Below are positions 6,170 through 13,768 of a stretch of DNA of 24,767 nt, piece by piece. This DNA is from an uncultured Alphaproteobacteria bacterium (GTDB taxonomy: Bacteria > Pseudomonadota > Alphaproteobacteria > Sneathiellales > Sneathiellaceae). Numbering within the stretch: position 1 is the stretch's first letter; the number at the start of each line of letters is the position of its first letter. Position numbers and translations under genes: made by a program. The notes below the pieces were generated by a model, which saw only the letters and a list, made by a program, of their open reading frames with translations, made no database searches and was not told where the DNA came from. The DNA lies in NCBI GenBank assembly GCA_937910835.1, contig CALEMG010000422.1:1-24767 (forward strand). The letters are read 5' to 3'.

Positions 6170-7144
6170 TCACATAAAGAGACGTTCACCCTTCATATCC
6201 TTGTAGATATCGGCAACATACTCGCCATAGCCATTATAAAGAAGAGTGGGGATTTTCTCACCCGTGCCGATGTCCCGTTCTTTCGCCTGAGACCAGCGCG
6301 GATGGGATACTTCCGGATTAATATTCGCCCAGAAGCCATACTCATTCTTAATCAGTTTTTCCCAAAAAGTTACGGGCCGCTTATCCGTGAAAGAAAAGCG
6401 AACAATAGATTTGACCTGCTTGAAACCGTATTTCCATGGAGCAGCGAGCCGCAAGGGCGAGCCATTTTGCTTCGGCAGGGGCTTTCCATAAAGCCCTGGC
6501 ACCATGAAGGTAAGATCATTTGTTGCCTCTTCGATCGTTAATCCGTCCGTATAAGGCCAAGGATACCAGAACTGCCGCTGACCCGGGGCGACGGATTTAT
6601 CCTCAAACGTTTGCATGACAACATATTTTGCTCCCGATGTCGGCGCCGCCAGCTTAACGCGCTCTTTCATCGGAAACCCGCTCCAAGGCACAACCATTGA
6701 CCAAGCCTCTACGCAGCGATGCCGGTAAAGCCGCTCTTCAAGGGGCAGCTTCGCGAGCAGATCGTCAATGTCAATTTCCATTTCCTTTTCGACCATGCCA
6801 TCTATCTTGACGGTCCATGGCCTAATTTTAAGTGCCTGGGCAGCCTCATAGATTTCCTTGTGAGAGCCGAACTCATAGAAATTGTTATAGGTCGTCACAA
6901 TTTTCTCCGGAGTCAGCGCCCGTGTGACTTTATACTGGTCATTGCGCGGGACAGGATACAGACCTGCGCTCGGATCGACATTATCTGCGGCAAAAGCCTC
7001 ACCAAACGCAGCGTTCGAGCCAATTGAGGCAATCAAACCGGCGCCGGCCATGCCTTTAAGAATAGACCGCCGGTTCAAATAAGCACCTTCCGGCGTCGCC
7101 TTGGATTCTGGGAGTTCCCAGCCTTTTGGAGTTTTAATCAACAC
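6170..7144 (-). CDS. msrP: Protein-methionine-sulfoxide reductase catalytic subunit MsrP
   Basis: MsrP (YedY) is a periplasmic molybdenum-cofactor enzyme that repairs oxidised methionines in proteins. The 324-residue product has a twin-arginine signal (NRRSILKG, Arg25-Arg26, followed by a hydrophobic stretch). The sulfite-oxidase-fold core contains YRHRCVEAWSMVVPWSGFP, with the molybdenum-ligand Cys at 144, then FWYPWPYTDGLTIEEA, GSPLRLAAPWKYGFK and NPEVSHPRWSQA. The start is GTG at 7142-7144 with AAGGA upstream. The usual membrane haem partner MsrQ is not adjacent: the next gene downstream is the ferritin-like protein, 128 bp away. Its cofactor need fits the molybdenum genes elsewhere in the window. 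Confidence 0.95.
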   Translation of the reverse strand: MLIKTPKGWELPESKATPEGAYLNRRSILKGMAGAGLIASIGSNAAFGEAFAADNVDPSAGLYPVPRNDQYKVTRALTPEKIVTTYNNFYEFGSHKEIYEAAQALKIRPWTVKIDGMVEKEMEIDIDDLLAKLPLEERLYRHRCVEAWSMVVPWSGFPMKERVKLAAPTSGAKYVVMQTFEDKSVAPGQRQFWYPWPYTDGLTIEEATNDLTFMVPGLYGKPLPKQNGSPLRLAAPWKYGFKQVKSIVRFSFTDKRPVTFWEKLIKNEYGFWANINPEVSHPRWSQAKERDIGTGEKIPTLLYNGYGEYVADIYKDMKGERLFM

Positions 7145-7244
7145 GCGCCCGATTCCTTCCGTAATTTACATATTACAGAAAATAATCGGGTGACGCGACT
7201 TCAACTACAAGTCAACAGTCTGTGAGCACGCTCCAGAACGCTTT

Positions 7245-9260
7245 TCAGTTCCGATTTTGGAGCACCTTTTCAGCGTTCTGACCCGTCAGTTCCTGAAGAT
7301 GATCAAACTCACTACGATAGGTTCCTACCCCAAGTGTGACGGAACGCAGATCGACGATCAGATCATGCACCTCGGATTCCGGGATCATCGCTATGAGGGC
7401 ATCCCACCCCTCCCATCCATCGCGCGCATCAAAGCCAAGGATCTGCCCACGACGACCGCTGACAATGCTGATGACTTTCGACGTGTATTCCGACGGCATG
7501 GAAAGCTCCACCTTATAAATAGGTTCCAGCAAGACCGGATCGCATTTCGGCATGCCCTCACTCATGGCAATCCGGGCGGCCGAGCGGAAGGAGTTTTCCG
7601 AGCTGTCGACCGAGTGGAATTGTCCGTCAAACAGGGTAACGGCGACATCGACGACGGGAAACCCGAGCGGCCCTTCAGCAAGATATTCTTTCACGCCATG
7701 CTCAACAGCCGGAATGTACTGACGAGGGACCGCACCCCCGACAATTTTCTCATTGAAGTTAAATCCCGATCCGCGCGGCAACGGTTTAATCTCGATATGC
7801 ACATCGCCAAACTGTCCATGACCGCCGCTTTGCTTTTTATAGCGCGCATGCTGCTTCGCCGCTCTTCGAATTGCCTCCTTATAAGCGACTTTCGGGCGGC
7901 GGGCCTTGACGCTCAAACCATATTTATTGCGCAACCGGTCAAGGGCGACATTGAGATGGATTTCCCCCTGCCCTAAAAGGAGCAATTCCTGCGTCTCCTG
8001 CTTATGCTCTATCTTGAGAGATGGATCCTCCTCAACGATTTTATTAAGAGCCGCAGAGAGCTTGACCTCGTCATCGCGTTTTTCCGGCACCAGCGCGAAA
8101 CTATAGACCGGTTCAAGAACGGCATCTGTCGGCGAGCTGATTGTTTTATCCGCCTTAAGCACATCGCCAGTTTGTGCGGCTTCCAGGCGTCCGAAAGCCA
8201 CTATCTCCCCCGCGCTTACGCTACCCAGCTTTTCAGACTTTCCGCCCTGCAATCGGAACAAACCGCCGAGCCGGCCCGCGTGAAGGCTATCGCCGTCATT
8301 GACATGTCCAGACCATATGCGGGCCAGAGAGAGCTTGCCGCCCTGAGCAGACATGTAGGTCTTGATGATTTGAGCGACCACTTCGTCTGAATTGGCATCA
8401 AATCCAGCGCGCTCGGCAGCGAGAGAAGCCTCAGGCACTTCATGCCGCAAGGCTTTCAGGAGACGCCGCACACCATTTTCATTCTCCGCTGAGCCAAGAA
8501 ATACCGGTGTTACCAACCCGTCGCGAAGATCATTCTGCAACAGCGAATATATTTCCTCCCGCTCCGGTTCGATATCCTCTAACAGTTCTTCCATCAAGTG
8601 ATCATCAAAGTCGGCGAGTTTTTCGAGCATCGCAAAACGCGAAGTTCCCTCCTCCTCCGCCATTTCAGGCGGCAGGTCTATAATGCGCGATGCATCGCCC
8701 TCCTTGTAGACATAGGCCCGCTCGGAGGCGAGATCGACATAGCCGCTGATTATGCTATCCCTGAAAATTGGAACCTGACGCAGGACAAGAGCGCGATCGG
8801 ACACCGCCTGAAGAGAGTTAAATAAATCATGTACGGAGCCGTAGGCCTTATCTATCTTATTCACAAAGACAAATGTCGGCAGTCCCTTTTCCTGCAGACT
8901 TTTTAACAATGGCGACAGAGTCAGCACACGGTCACTTTCCGGCTCACACACCACCACAGCGGCATCTACCCCGGCAAGCGCATTCTCTGTTTCCTGAAAA
9001 AATTCGATTGAACCGGGGCAGTCCAATATAGTGAATTCATCGCCGAGATATTGGGCATGGGCAGCGTTTACCTCTACGCTCATTTGCCGCTCCCTTGCTT
9101 CTTTGGAACTGTCCCCACAGGATGTCCCTGCCGTAACGCTTCCCTTTCTATCTGTCTCATTGCAAATATGCAGAATGGCTTCCAGAAGAGTGGTTTTCCC
9201 GCTTGAATAGGGGCCCACCAGCGCGATGCTGCGAGGCCCCTTTGGTTTGTCTACGACCAT
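7245..9260 (-). CDS. EF-G-like translation factor GTPase
   Basis: The 671-residue protein has the domain order of elongation factor G and belongs to the EF-G-like group found in Alphaproteobacteria, whose exact role is not settled. The P-loop GPYSSGKT is at 16-23, NKID at 134-137, and EF-G domains II to V follow, including HGQFGDVHIEIKPL and the C-terminal GRRGQILGFDAR. The G3 motif reads DCPGS (80-84), with Ser in place of the His of canonical DTPGH. The open frame extends upstream to 9422, but the ATG at 9258-9260 is preceded by GGGAGG at ideal spacing and fits family starts; the longer form would run through the terminator at 9402-9431. The leader matches the sRNA linker by complementarity. 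Confidence 0.92.
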   Translation of the reverse strand: MVVDKPKGPRSIALVGPYSSGKTTLLEAILHICNETDRKGSVTAGTSCGDSSKEARERQMSVEVNAAHAQYLGDEFTILDCPGSIEFFQETENALAGVDAAVVVCEPESDRVLTLSPLLKSLQEKGLPTFVFVNKIDKAYGSVHDLFNSLQAVSDRALVLRQVPIFRDSIISGYVDLASERAYVYKEGDASRIIDLPPEMAEEEGTSRFAMLEKLADFDDHLMEELLEDIEPEREEIYSLLQNDLRDGLVTPVFLGSAENENGVRRLLKALRHEVPEASLAAERAGFDANSDEVVAQIIKTYMSAQGGKLSLARIWSGHVNDGDSLHAGRLGGLFRLQGGKSEKLGSVSAGEIVAFGRLEAAQTGDVLKADKTISSPTDAVLEPVYSFALVPEKRDDEVKLSAALNKIVEEDPSLKIEHKQETQELLLLGQGEIHLNVALDRLRNKYGLSVKARRPKVAYKEAIRRAAKQHARYKKQSGGHGQFGDVHIEIKPLPRGSGFNFNEKIVGGAVPRQYIPAVEHGVKEYLAEGPLGFPVVDVAVTLFDGQFHSVDSSENSFRSAARIAMSEGMPKCDPVLLEPIYKVELSMPSEYTSKVISIVSGRRGQILGFDARDGWEGWDALIAMIPESEVHDLIVDLRSVTLGVGTYRSEFDHLQELTGQNAEKVLQNRN

Positions 9261-9401
9261 GACGCGCCTCCCTTGCTTGTTAGATAAATCTAATGTTCCT
9301 CCTCCGTCTTCAATGGTGCAAGAGAAAATTTCACGGCGCTGCGGGAGTGCGCAGAATTGCGCGACCGCCGTTTTATTTTTCTTATCCTTTGCTGAAACCA
9401 T

Positions 9402-9431
9402 AAAAAAAGGCGGCCGAATCATCGACCGCCT
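9402..9431 (-). terminator. Rho-independent terminator after the aminotransferase gene
   Basis: On the minus strand AGGCGGTCGA pairs with TCGGCCGCCT (10 bp with one G-U) across a 4-nt loop, and a run of T follows. It lies 22 bp past the aminotransferase stop and separates that gene from the EF-G-like gene. Confidence 0.9.
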
Positions 9432-9453
9432 ATTGGCAACTATTTATCGCGGA

Positions 9454-10656
9454 TTAGCTCAGGCTAGAACAGAACCGTTGAATGCGCTCGCAGGCCTCAG
9501 TAAGCGCTTCGGTTGACGTCGCATAGGAAACGCGGAAATGCGGTGACAAGCCAAATGCCTCGCCATGCACAACGGCCACGCCTTCTGTCTCAAGAAGAGC
9601 GGAAACAAAATCGAAGTCATTCTCGATTATCTTGCCGTCCGGCGTTTTCTTGCCGATGCACCCCTCGCAGGATGGATAGACATAAAAAGCCCCTTCTGGC
9701 ATCGGACAATTCAGGCCGGTGGCCTGATTGAGCATGCTGACCACCAGATCGCGCCGCTCTTCAAAGACTTTCGACCGCTCATCGATAAAGCCCTGTGGTC
9801 CGTTTAGTGCCTCAACGGCCGCATACTGACTGATTGAGCAGGGATTGGAGGTGCTTTGTGACTGAACCTTCGCCATTGCCTTGATCAGTTCAACCGGCCC
9901 CGCGCCATAGCCGATCCGCCAACCCGTCATCGCATAGGATTTCGAGACTCCGTTCATGGTCAACGTCCGCTCATAGAGCTTAGGCTCCACTTCTGCCGGC
10001 GTTGCAAATTTGAAGTCGCCATAGACGAGATGCTCATACATATCATCGGTCAGAATCCAGACCTGCGGATGACGCAACAACACATCGGTTAGCGCCTTCA
10101 ACTCATCATGGCGATATCCCGCGCCAGAGGGGTTGGAGGGAGAGTTGAAAATCAGCCATTTAGTTTTTGGCGTGATGGCCGCCTCCAAATCTGCAGGCTG
10201 CATTTTAAAACCATTTTTCGCAGTGGTCGGCACAAACACCGGCTCGCCGCCGCCCAACAGAACCATGTCAGGATAGGATACCCAATAGGGCGCCGGGATC
10301 AGGACTTCATCACCCGGGTTCAAGGTAGCAACCAGCGCGTTGTAAATAATCTGCTTGCCGCCGGTACCCACGGTTACCTGTGAGGGTTCATAATCAAGGC
10401 CATTGTCCCGCTTAAATTTCTCGCAGATTGCCTTTTTCAGCTCCGGAATTCCGTCCACAGCCGTGTATTTCGTCTTACCCTCATTAATCGCTCGAATTGC
10501 CGCTTCCTTGATATTGTCAGGCGTATCAAAATCCGGCTCTCCGGCGCCAAGACCAATCACGTCACGTCCGGCGGCCTTCAGCTCGGCTGCTTTAGTGGTC
10601 ACAGCAATGGTAACAGAGGGTTTAATGCGTCCCAGGCTTTCCGCAATAATAGACAT
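9454..10656 (-). CDS. Aspartate aminotransferase (class I, PLP-dependent)
   Basis: The 400-residue protein is a fold-type I aminotransferase of the aspartate aminotransferase Ib type. It would interconvert aspartate and 2-oxoglutarate with oxaloacetate and glutamate in the cytoplasm. The sequence shows GLGAGEPDFDTP (35-46), GKTKYTAVDGIPELK, the cofactor-contacting PAPYWVSYPDM, NSPSNPSGAGY (171-181) and the PLP lysine Lys239 in NGVSKSYAMTGWRIGY. FRVSYATS near the C-terminus carries the carboxylate-binding Arg. The start ATG at 10654-10656 is preceded by GGGAAG. A strong terminator follows, suggesting a single-gene unit. Prephenate transamination is possible for this subgroup and cannot be excluded. 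Confidence 0.95.
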   Translation of the reverse strand: MSIIAESLGRIKPSVTIAVTTKAAELKAAGRDVIGLGAGEPDFDTPDNIKEAAIRAINEGKTKYTAVDGIPELKKAICEKFKRDNGLDYEPSQVTVGTGGKQIIYNALVATLNPGDEVLIPAPYWVSYPDMVLLGGGEPVFVPTTAKNGFKMQPADLEAAITPKTKWLIFNSPSNPSGAGYRHDELKALTDVLLRHPQVWILTDDMYEHLVYGDFKFATPAEVEPKLYERTLTMNGVSKSYAMTGWRIGYGAGPVELIKAMAKVQSQSTSNPCSISQYAAVEALNGPQGFIDERSKVFEERRDLVVSMLNQATGLNCPMPEGAFYVYPSCEGCIGKKTPDGKIIENDFDFVSALLETEGVAVVHGEAFGLSPHFRVSYATSTEALTEACERIQRFCSSLS

Positions 10657-10880
10657 AACTTCCCATCTCTTTTGGCTAGGGTAAATTCAAGGCGCAGATG
10701 CGCGCCCACAAGCAACCGATCTATAGCGCTTATTCCGCCCTTAGACCACCCGCTTTTTAACGGCAGAAGCTAATTTCTCAATAAAATCCGGGACATCGCA
10801 TATTCATTTTATTTTTACCATATTCAAGGAAGCTAATGGGCATTACCAACGGGAGATGAGAACAAGGAGATTATGCTCAT

Positions 10881-12281
10881 ATGTCCGGAACAGAGTACAA
10901 GTCCGACGAATTTGTTGCAATATTGGCGACTGAGGTCGGCAGTCTGGGCGTTGAAGTCGCCGAAATCGCAGGCCATCTCGCCGAGGTATCGACACGCAGC
11001 AAATTGCAGTCAAAACAGTTTGAAAACCTCTCTGAGGTCGCGACGAGCATGATTGCCGCCAACAACAAGATCAGTGAGGCGGCGCAAACCTCAAAATCAG
11101 CGACAACCCACACAGCCTCTGAAATTCATTCTTCCCGTGAAAAAATCCCTCATGCCGTTGGCGAGATACAGGAACTTGTTACTGGCGTTACAGAGCTTGA
11201 AGGCCAGCTCGAAGGCTTGAGTGAGGCGCTTGCCAACGTCGCCAAGGTAGCCTCCGGCATTGAAGGCATCGCCAGTCAAACCAACCTGCTTGCATTGAAT
11301 GCAACAATCGAGGCCGCCCGCGCAGGCGAAGCCGGCAAAGGTTTCGCCGTTGTCGCGACCGAAGTGAAAAGCCTTGCCGATGAAACAAAAAAGGCGACCA
11401 TTGAAATTACCAATACCGTCAAGATACTGACCGCACAGGTGAGTGAGTTGCAAGGTCAGGTTGCCGGAAATTCGGAACGGGCGAAGTCCGCACAGGACGG
11501 ATCCGCCGATATTGCCGATATTTTTGAAACCGTGGAAAGCAACCTCACGCAGATCAGTGCAGAAATTTCCACTATGGCGTCGGACGCCAACAGTAATCTC
11601 ACTCAATGCGATCTCGTCTCGACTGAACTTAACTCCCTGATGAGAAGTGTCGCGGAAACGGATGAGAATCGCTCGCTTGCGGACGCCAAGGCATCCGGAC
11701 TGCTTCAGGTGAGCGAGACCCTTATCGAACTGATTGCGGGAAGCGGTCATGAAACGGTGGATACGCCCTTTATTCGTCTTGCAACGGAAACCGCCGCGGA
11801 AATCGCCAAGCAGTTCGAAGCCGCCGTCGATGAAGGGATTATCTCCCTGGATAACCTGTTTGACGAAAACTATCGCCCTGTAGACGGCACCAATCCCCTT
11901 CAGCAGATGACGAATTTCATCGATCTGACTGATCGCATTTTACCGAGTATTCAGGAGCCCGCGCTCAAATCGGACGACAGCATTGCGTTCTGTGCAGCTG
12001 TCGACCGGAATGGTTATCTACCCACACATAATAATAAATTTTCACTTCCGCAGCGGCCCGACGATCCCGAATGGAACGCCGCCAATTGCCGTAACCGCCG
12101 CATATTTGATGACCGGACAGGGCTCGCCGCAGGGCAGAACACCAAATCCTTTCTGCTGCAAACCTATCGCCGGGATATGGGCGGCGGAACCTTCGCGATG
12201 ATGAAAGATTTATCAGCGCCTATTTTCGTGAAGGGGAGACATTGGGGCGGATTTCGCATCGGCTATAAACCGAGAAGTTAA
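10881..12281 (+). CDS. Soluble methyl-accepting chemotaxis protein with C-terminal sensor domain
   Basis: The 466-residue protein has no signal peptide or transmembrane segment. Its signalling domain comes first: a coiled-coil with the hairpin tip ASGIEGIASQTNLLALNATI and AGEAGKGFAVVATEVKSLA around residues 125-166. From about residue 295 a second domain follows, with FIDLTDRILPSIQEP, CRNRRIFDDRTGLAAG, SFLLQTYRRDMGGGTFAMMKDLSAPI and HWGGFRIGY. This tail recurs in alphaproteobacterial MCPs and probably senses a ligand or redox state; the ligand is unknown. AAGGAG lies 12 nt before the ATG. The stop overlaps the stop of the convergent LysR gene in a TTAA. No other chemotaxis gene is nearby. Confidence 0.92.
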   Translation: MSGTEYKSDEFVAILATEVGSLGVEVAEIAGHLAEVSTRSKLQSKQFENLSEVATSMIAANNKISEAAQTSKSATTHTASEIHSSREKIPHAVGEIQELVTGVTELEGQLEGLSEALANVAKVASGIEGIASQTNLLALNATIEAARAGEAGKGFAVVATEVKSLADETKKATIEITNTVKILTAQVSELQGQVAGNSERAKSAQDGSADIADIFETVESNLTQISAEISTMASDANSNLTQCDLVSTELNSLMRSVAETDENRSLADAKASGLLQVSETLIELIAGSGHETVDTPFIRLATETAAEIAKQFEAAVDEGIISLDNLFDENYRPVDGTNPLQQMTNFIDLTDRILPSIQEPALKSDDSIAFCAAVDRNGYLPTHNNKFSLPQRPDDPEWNAANCRNRRIFDDRTGLAAGQNTKSFLLQTYRRDMGGGTFAMMKDLSAPIFVKGRHWGGFRIGYKPRS

Positions 12282-13231
12282 TCGCCTCTTAATGGGGAAG
12301 GCTCAATCGATTGGTCGGTGTGGGACTTAAATCTCCCTGAGCTTTCCGATGCCTCCTCCAATATCCAGTTGCGGAAGGCAGCTATTCGCGGACGCTCTGC
12401 AACATCTTCCGGACAGACGATATAATAGGCATGACCGGCCTGCATCGGTTGGACATCGAAAGGTTGAACCAACCGACCAGCGATTAGATCATCCGCCGCA
12501 AGCGTACTCCGGCCCAGCGCGACTCCCTGCCCCTCCATCGCAGCGGTAAGCAACATGGAGCTGTCATTGAAACTTGGTCCACGCTTCGGATCTACATCTG
12601 TAACCCCCGCCATGGCGAGCCAGGCCTGCCAATCGATCCGCATATCATCATGCAGCAAGGTGTGATATTTAAGGTCCTCCGGCATGCGCAAAGGATGCTC
12701 CCCTTCAAAGAGACTTGGGCTGCAAACCGGAAACATCACTTCTTCAGTCAGGAGCTTGTCCACCCGAAGGCCTGGATAATTTCCATGCCCGTATCGAATC
12801 ACAACATCCACATCCTCGCGGTTGAAATCGGTGAGATGATCGGAGGCGGAGAGGCGCACGTCAATATCAGGGTGCGCATCCCGAAAGCGGCTAAGGCGCG
12901 GCAAAAGCCATCGCGCTGCAAATGACGGCAAGGTGTCTACATGAAGTGCCCCGGAGGCGTCCTCCTGCATAATCTTTTCAGTTGCCGACCCAATCATCTC
13001 AAGACCATTGCGGACATTGACAACATAGTTCTGCCCTTCATTAGTTAGGATAACCGCTCTATTCAATCGCTTGAACAAAGAAACACCGAGCCAATCCTCC
13101 AATGCCTTGACCTGATGACTGACGGCGGCGGGGGTCACGAACAATTCTTCCGCCGCCTTAGAAAAACTTAAATGCCGAGCGGCGGCTTCAAAACTGCGCA
13201 ATGCCTTTAGTGGAGGAAGGCGCATATCCAA
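12278..13231 (-). CDS. LysR-family regulator, GcvA-type
   Basis: The 317-residue protein has a GcvA/AmpR-type helix-turn-helix: LPPLKALRSFEAAARHLSFSKAAEEL, then VTPAAVSHQVKALEDWLGVSLFKR. The effector domain includes LPSFAARWLLPRLSRF, DVDVVIRYGHGNYPGL and GQGVALGRSTLAADDL, all familiar from GcvA annotations. No glycine-cleavage genes are present, so the E. coli function cannot be transferred. It is divergent from the DUF1127 gene, with 144 bp between them. That gap contains ATTAG/CTAA elements resembling the CTAAT boxes of E. coli GcvA, so it probably controls that gene and itself. Confidence 0.92.
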   Translation of the reverse strand: MDMRLPPLKALRSFEAAARHLSFSKAAEELFVTPAAVSHQVKALEDWLGVSLFKRLNRAVILTNEGQNYVVNVRNGLEMIGSATEKIMQEDASGALHVDTLPSFAARWLLPRLSRFRDAHPDIDVRLSASDHLTDFNREDVDVVIRYGHGNYPGLRVDKLLTEEVMFPVCSPSLFEGEHPLRMPEDLKYHTLLHDDMRIDWQAWLAMAGVTDVDPKRGPSFNDSSMLLTAAMEGQGVALGRSTLAADDLIAGRLVQPFDVQPMQAGHAYYIVCPEDVAERPRIAAFRNWILEEASESSGRFKSHTDQSIEPSPLRGD

Positions 13232-13243
13232 CTCCCATTTCAG

Positions 13244-13273
13244 ATTAGAAAAACTAACTCATTCTATTAGAAT
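13244..13273. promoter_or_regulatory. Candidate GcvA-type operator between LysR and DUF1127 genes
   Basis: ATTAG at 13244-13248 and again at 13267-13271 are about two helical turns apart. The first forms TTAG-N5-CTAA; the second lies within a perfect odd palindrome, ATTCTA-T-TAGAAT (13261-13273). E. coli GcvA is known to recognise CTAAT. Confidence 0.45.
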
Positions 13274-13375
13274 TTGTCGTTTGTAATCAAGACTGAAAAT
13301 TGGCAAATATACCCCATCAGAACAACCGGAGAAGCCAGCGAGATGGCTCCTCTATGTAGGTAAAGGAGTAGGAAA

Positions 13376-13606
13376 ATGGCAACGAAATCATATATAAATG
13401 GCGGAAATATGCACCTTGCACCTGCCAGAAGGCATGTTGGTGGCAACGGGATCATGGGTTCCATTGCATCAACAATCCTGAAATGGCAAGAACGGGAATC
13501 CATGCGGCATCAGCTTGCTGGCTTGGATAAAGAATATTTAACCGATATGGGGCTTTCAGCCTCGGAAGCAAAATTGGAAACTGCAAAATCTTTCTGGCAG
13601 TCATAA
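13376..13606 (+). CDS. DUF1127 domain-containing small protein
   Basis: The 76-residue basic protein has a variable N-terminus and a C-terminal DUF1127 domain: ILKWQERESMRHQLAGLDKEYLTDMGLS, ending in ETAKSFWQS. Longer DUF1127 proteins are widespread in Alphaproteobacteria; some have been linked to RNA turnover, for example CcaF1 of Rhodobacter and DUF1127 proteins of Agrobacterium. The ATG at 13376 has AGGAG about 10 nt upstream. The divergent GcvA-type gene is its likely regulator. It lies about 8 kb from the anti-SD sRNA array, so the direct DUF1127-sRNA linkage known from Rhodobacter does not apply here. Confidence 0.88.
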   Translation: MATKSYINGGNMHLAPARRHVGGNGIMGSIASTILKWQERESMRHQLAGLDKEYLTDMGLSASEAKLETAKSFWQS

Positions 13607-13768
13607 GTCTTTCAAGCCGCCGCCTGGAATTGTCCCCTTCCCCTGTCCAAGGACGTCCGGGCGGCACCCTGATTTCTGGCTATCAGTCATAGCCGCTTCT
13701 CATCAAAATTTCATAATTTGGCTCAGATATAGATGGAAATTTCAGGGTAACCACCCTATAACCAATCC

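Noticed and set aside
7257..7976. Plus-strand 239-codon open frame
   Set aside because: It is antisense to the EF-G-like gene, whose motifs are clear; the frame shows no recognisable domain.
9261..9422. N-terminal 54-codon extension of the EF-G-like gene
   Set aside because: It would begin inside the aminotransferase terminator; the ATG at 9258-9260 has a strong SD and matches family starts.
11097..11750. Minus-strand 217-codon open frame
   Set aside because: It is the complement of the chemoreceptor signalling domain and carries no independent signal.
13607..13768. GC-rich hairpin after DUF1127 (GCCGCC...GGCGGC) as a terminator
   Set aside because: The arms are far apart and no T-run follows, so support is too weak.
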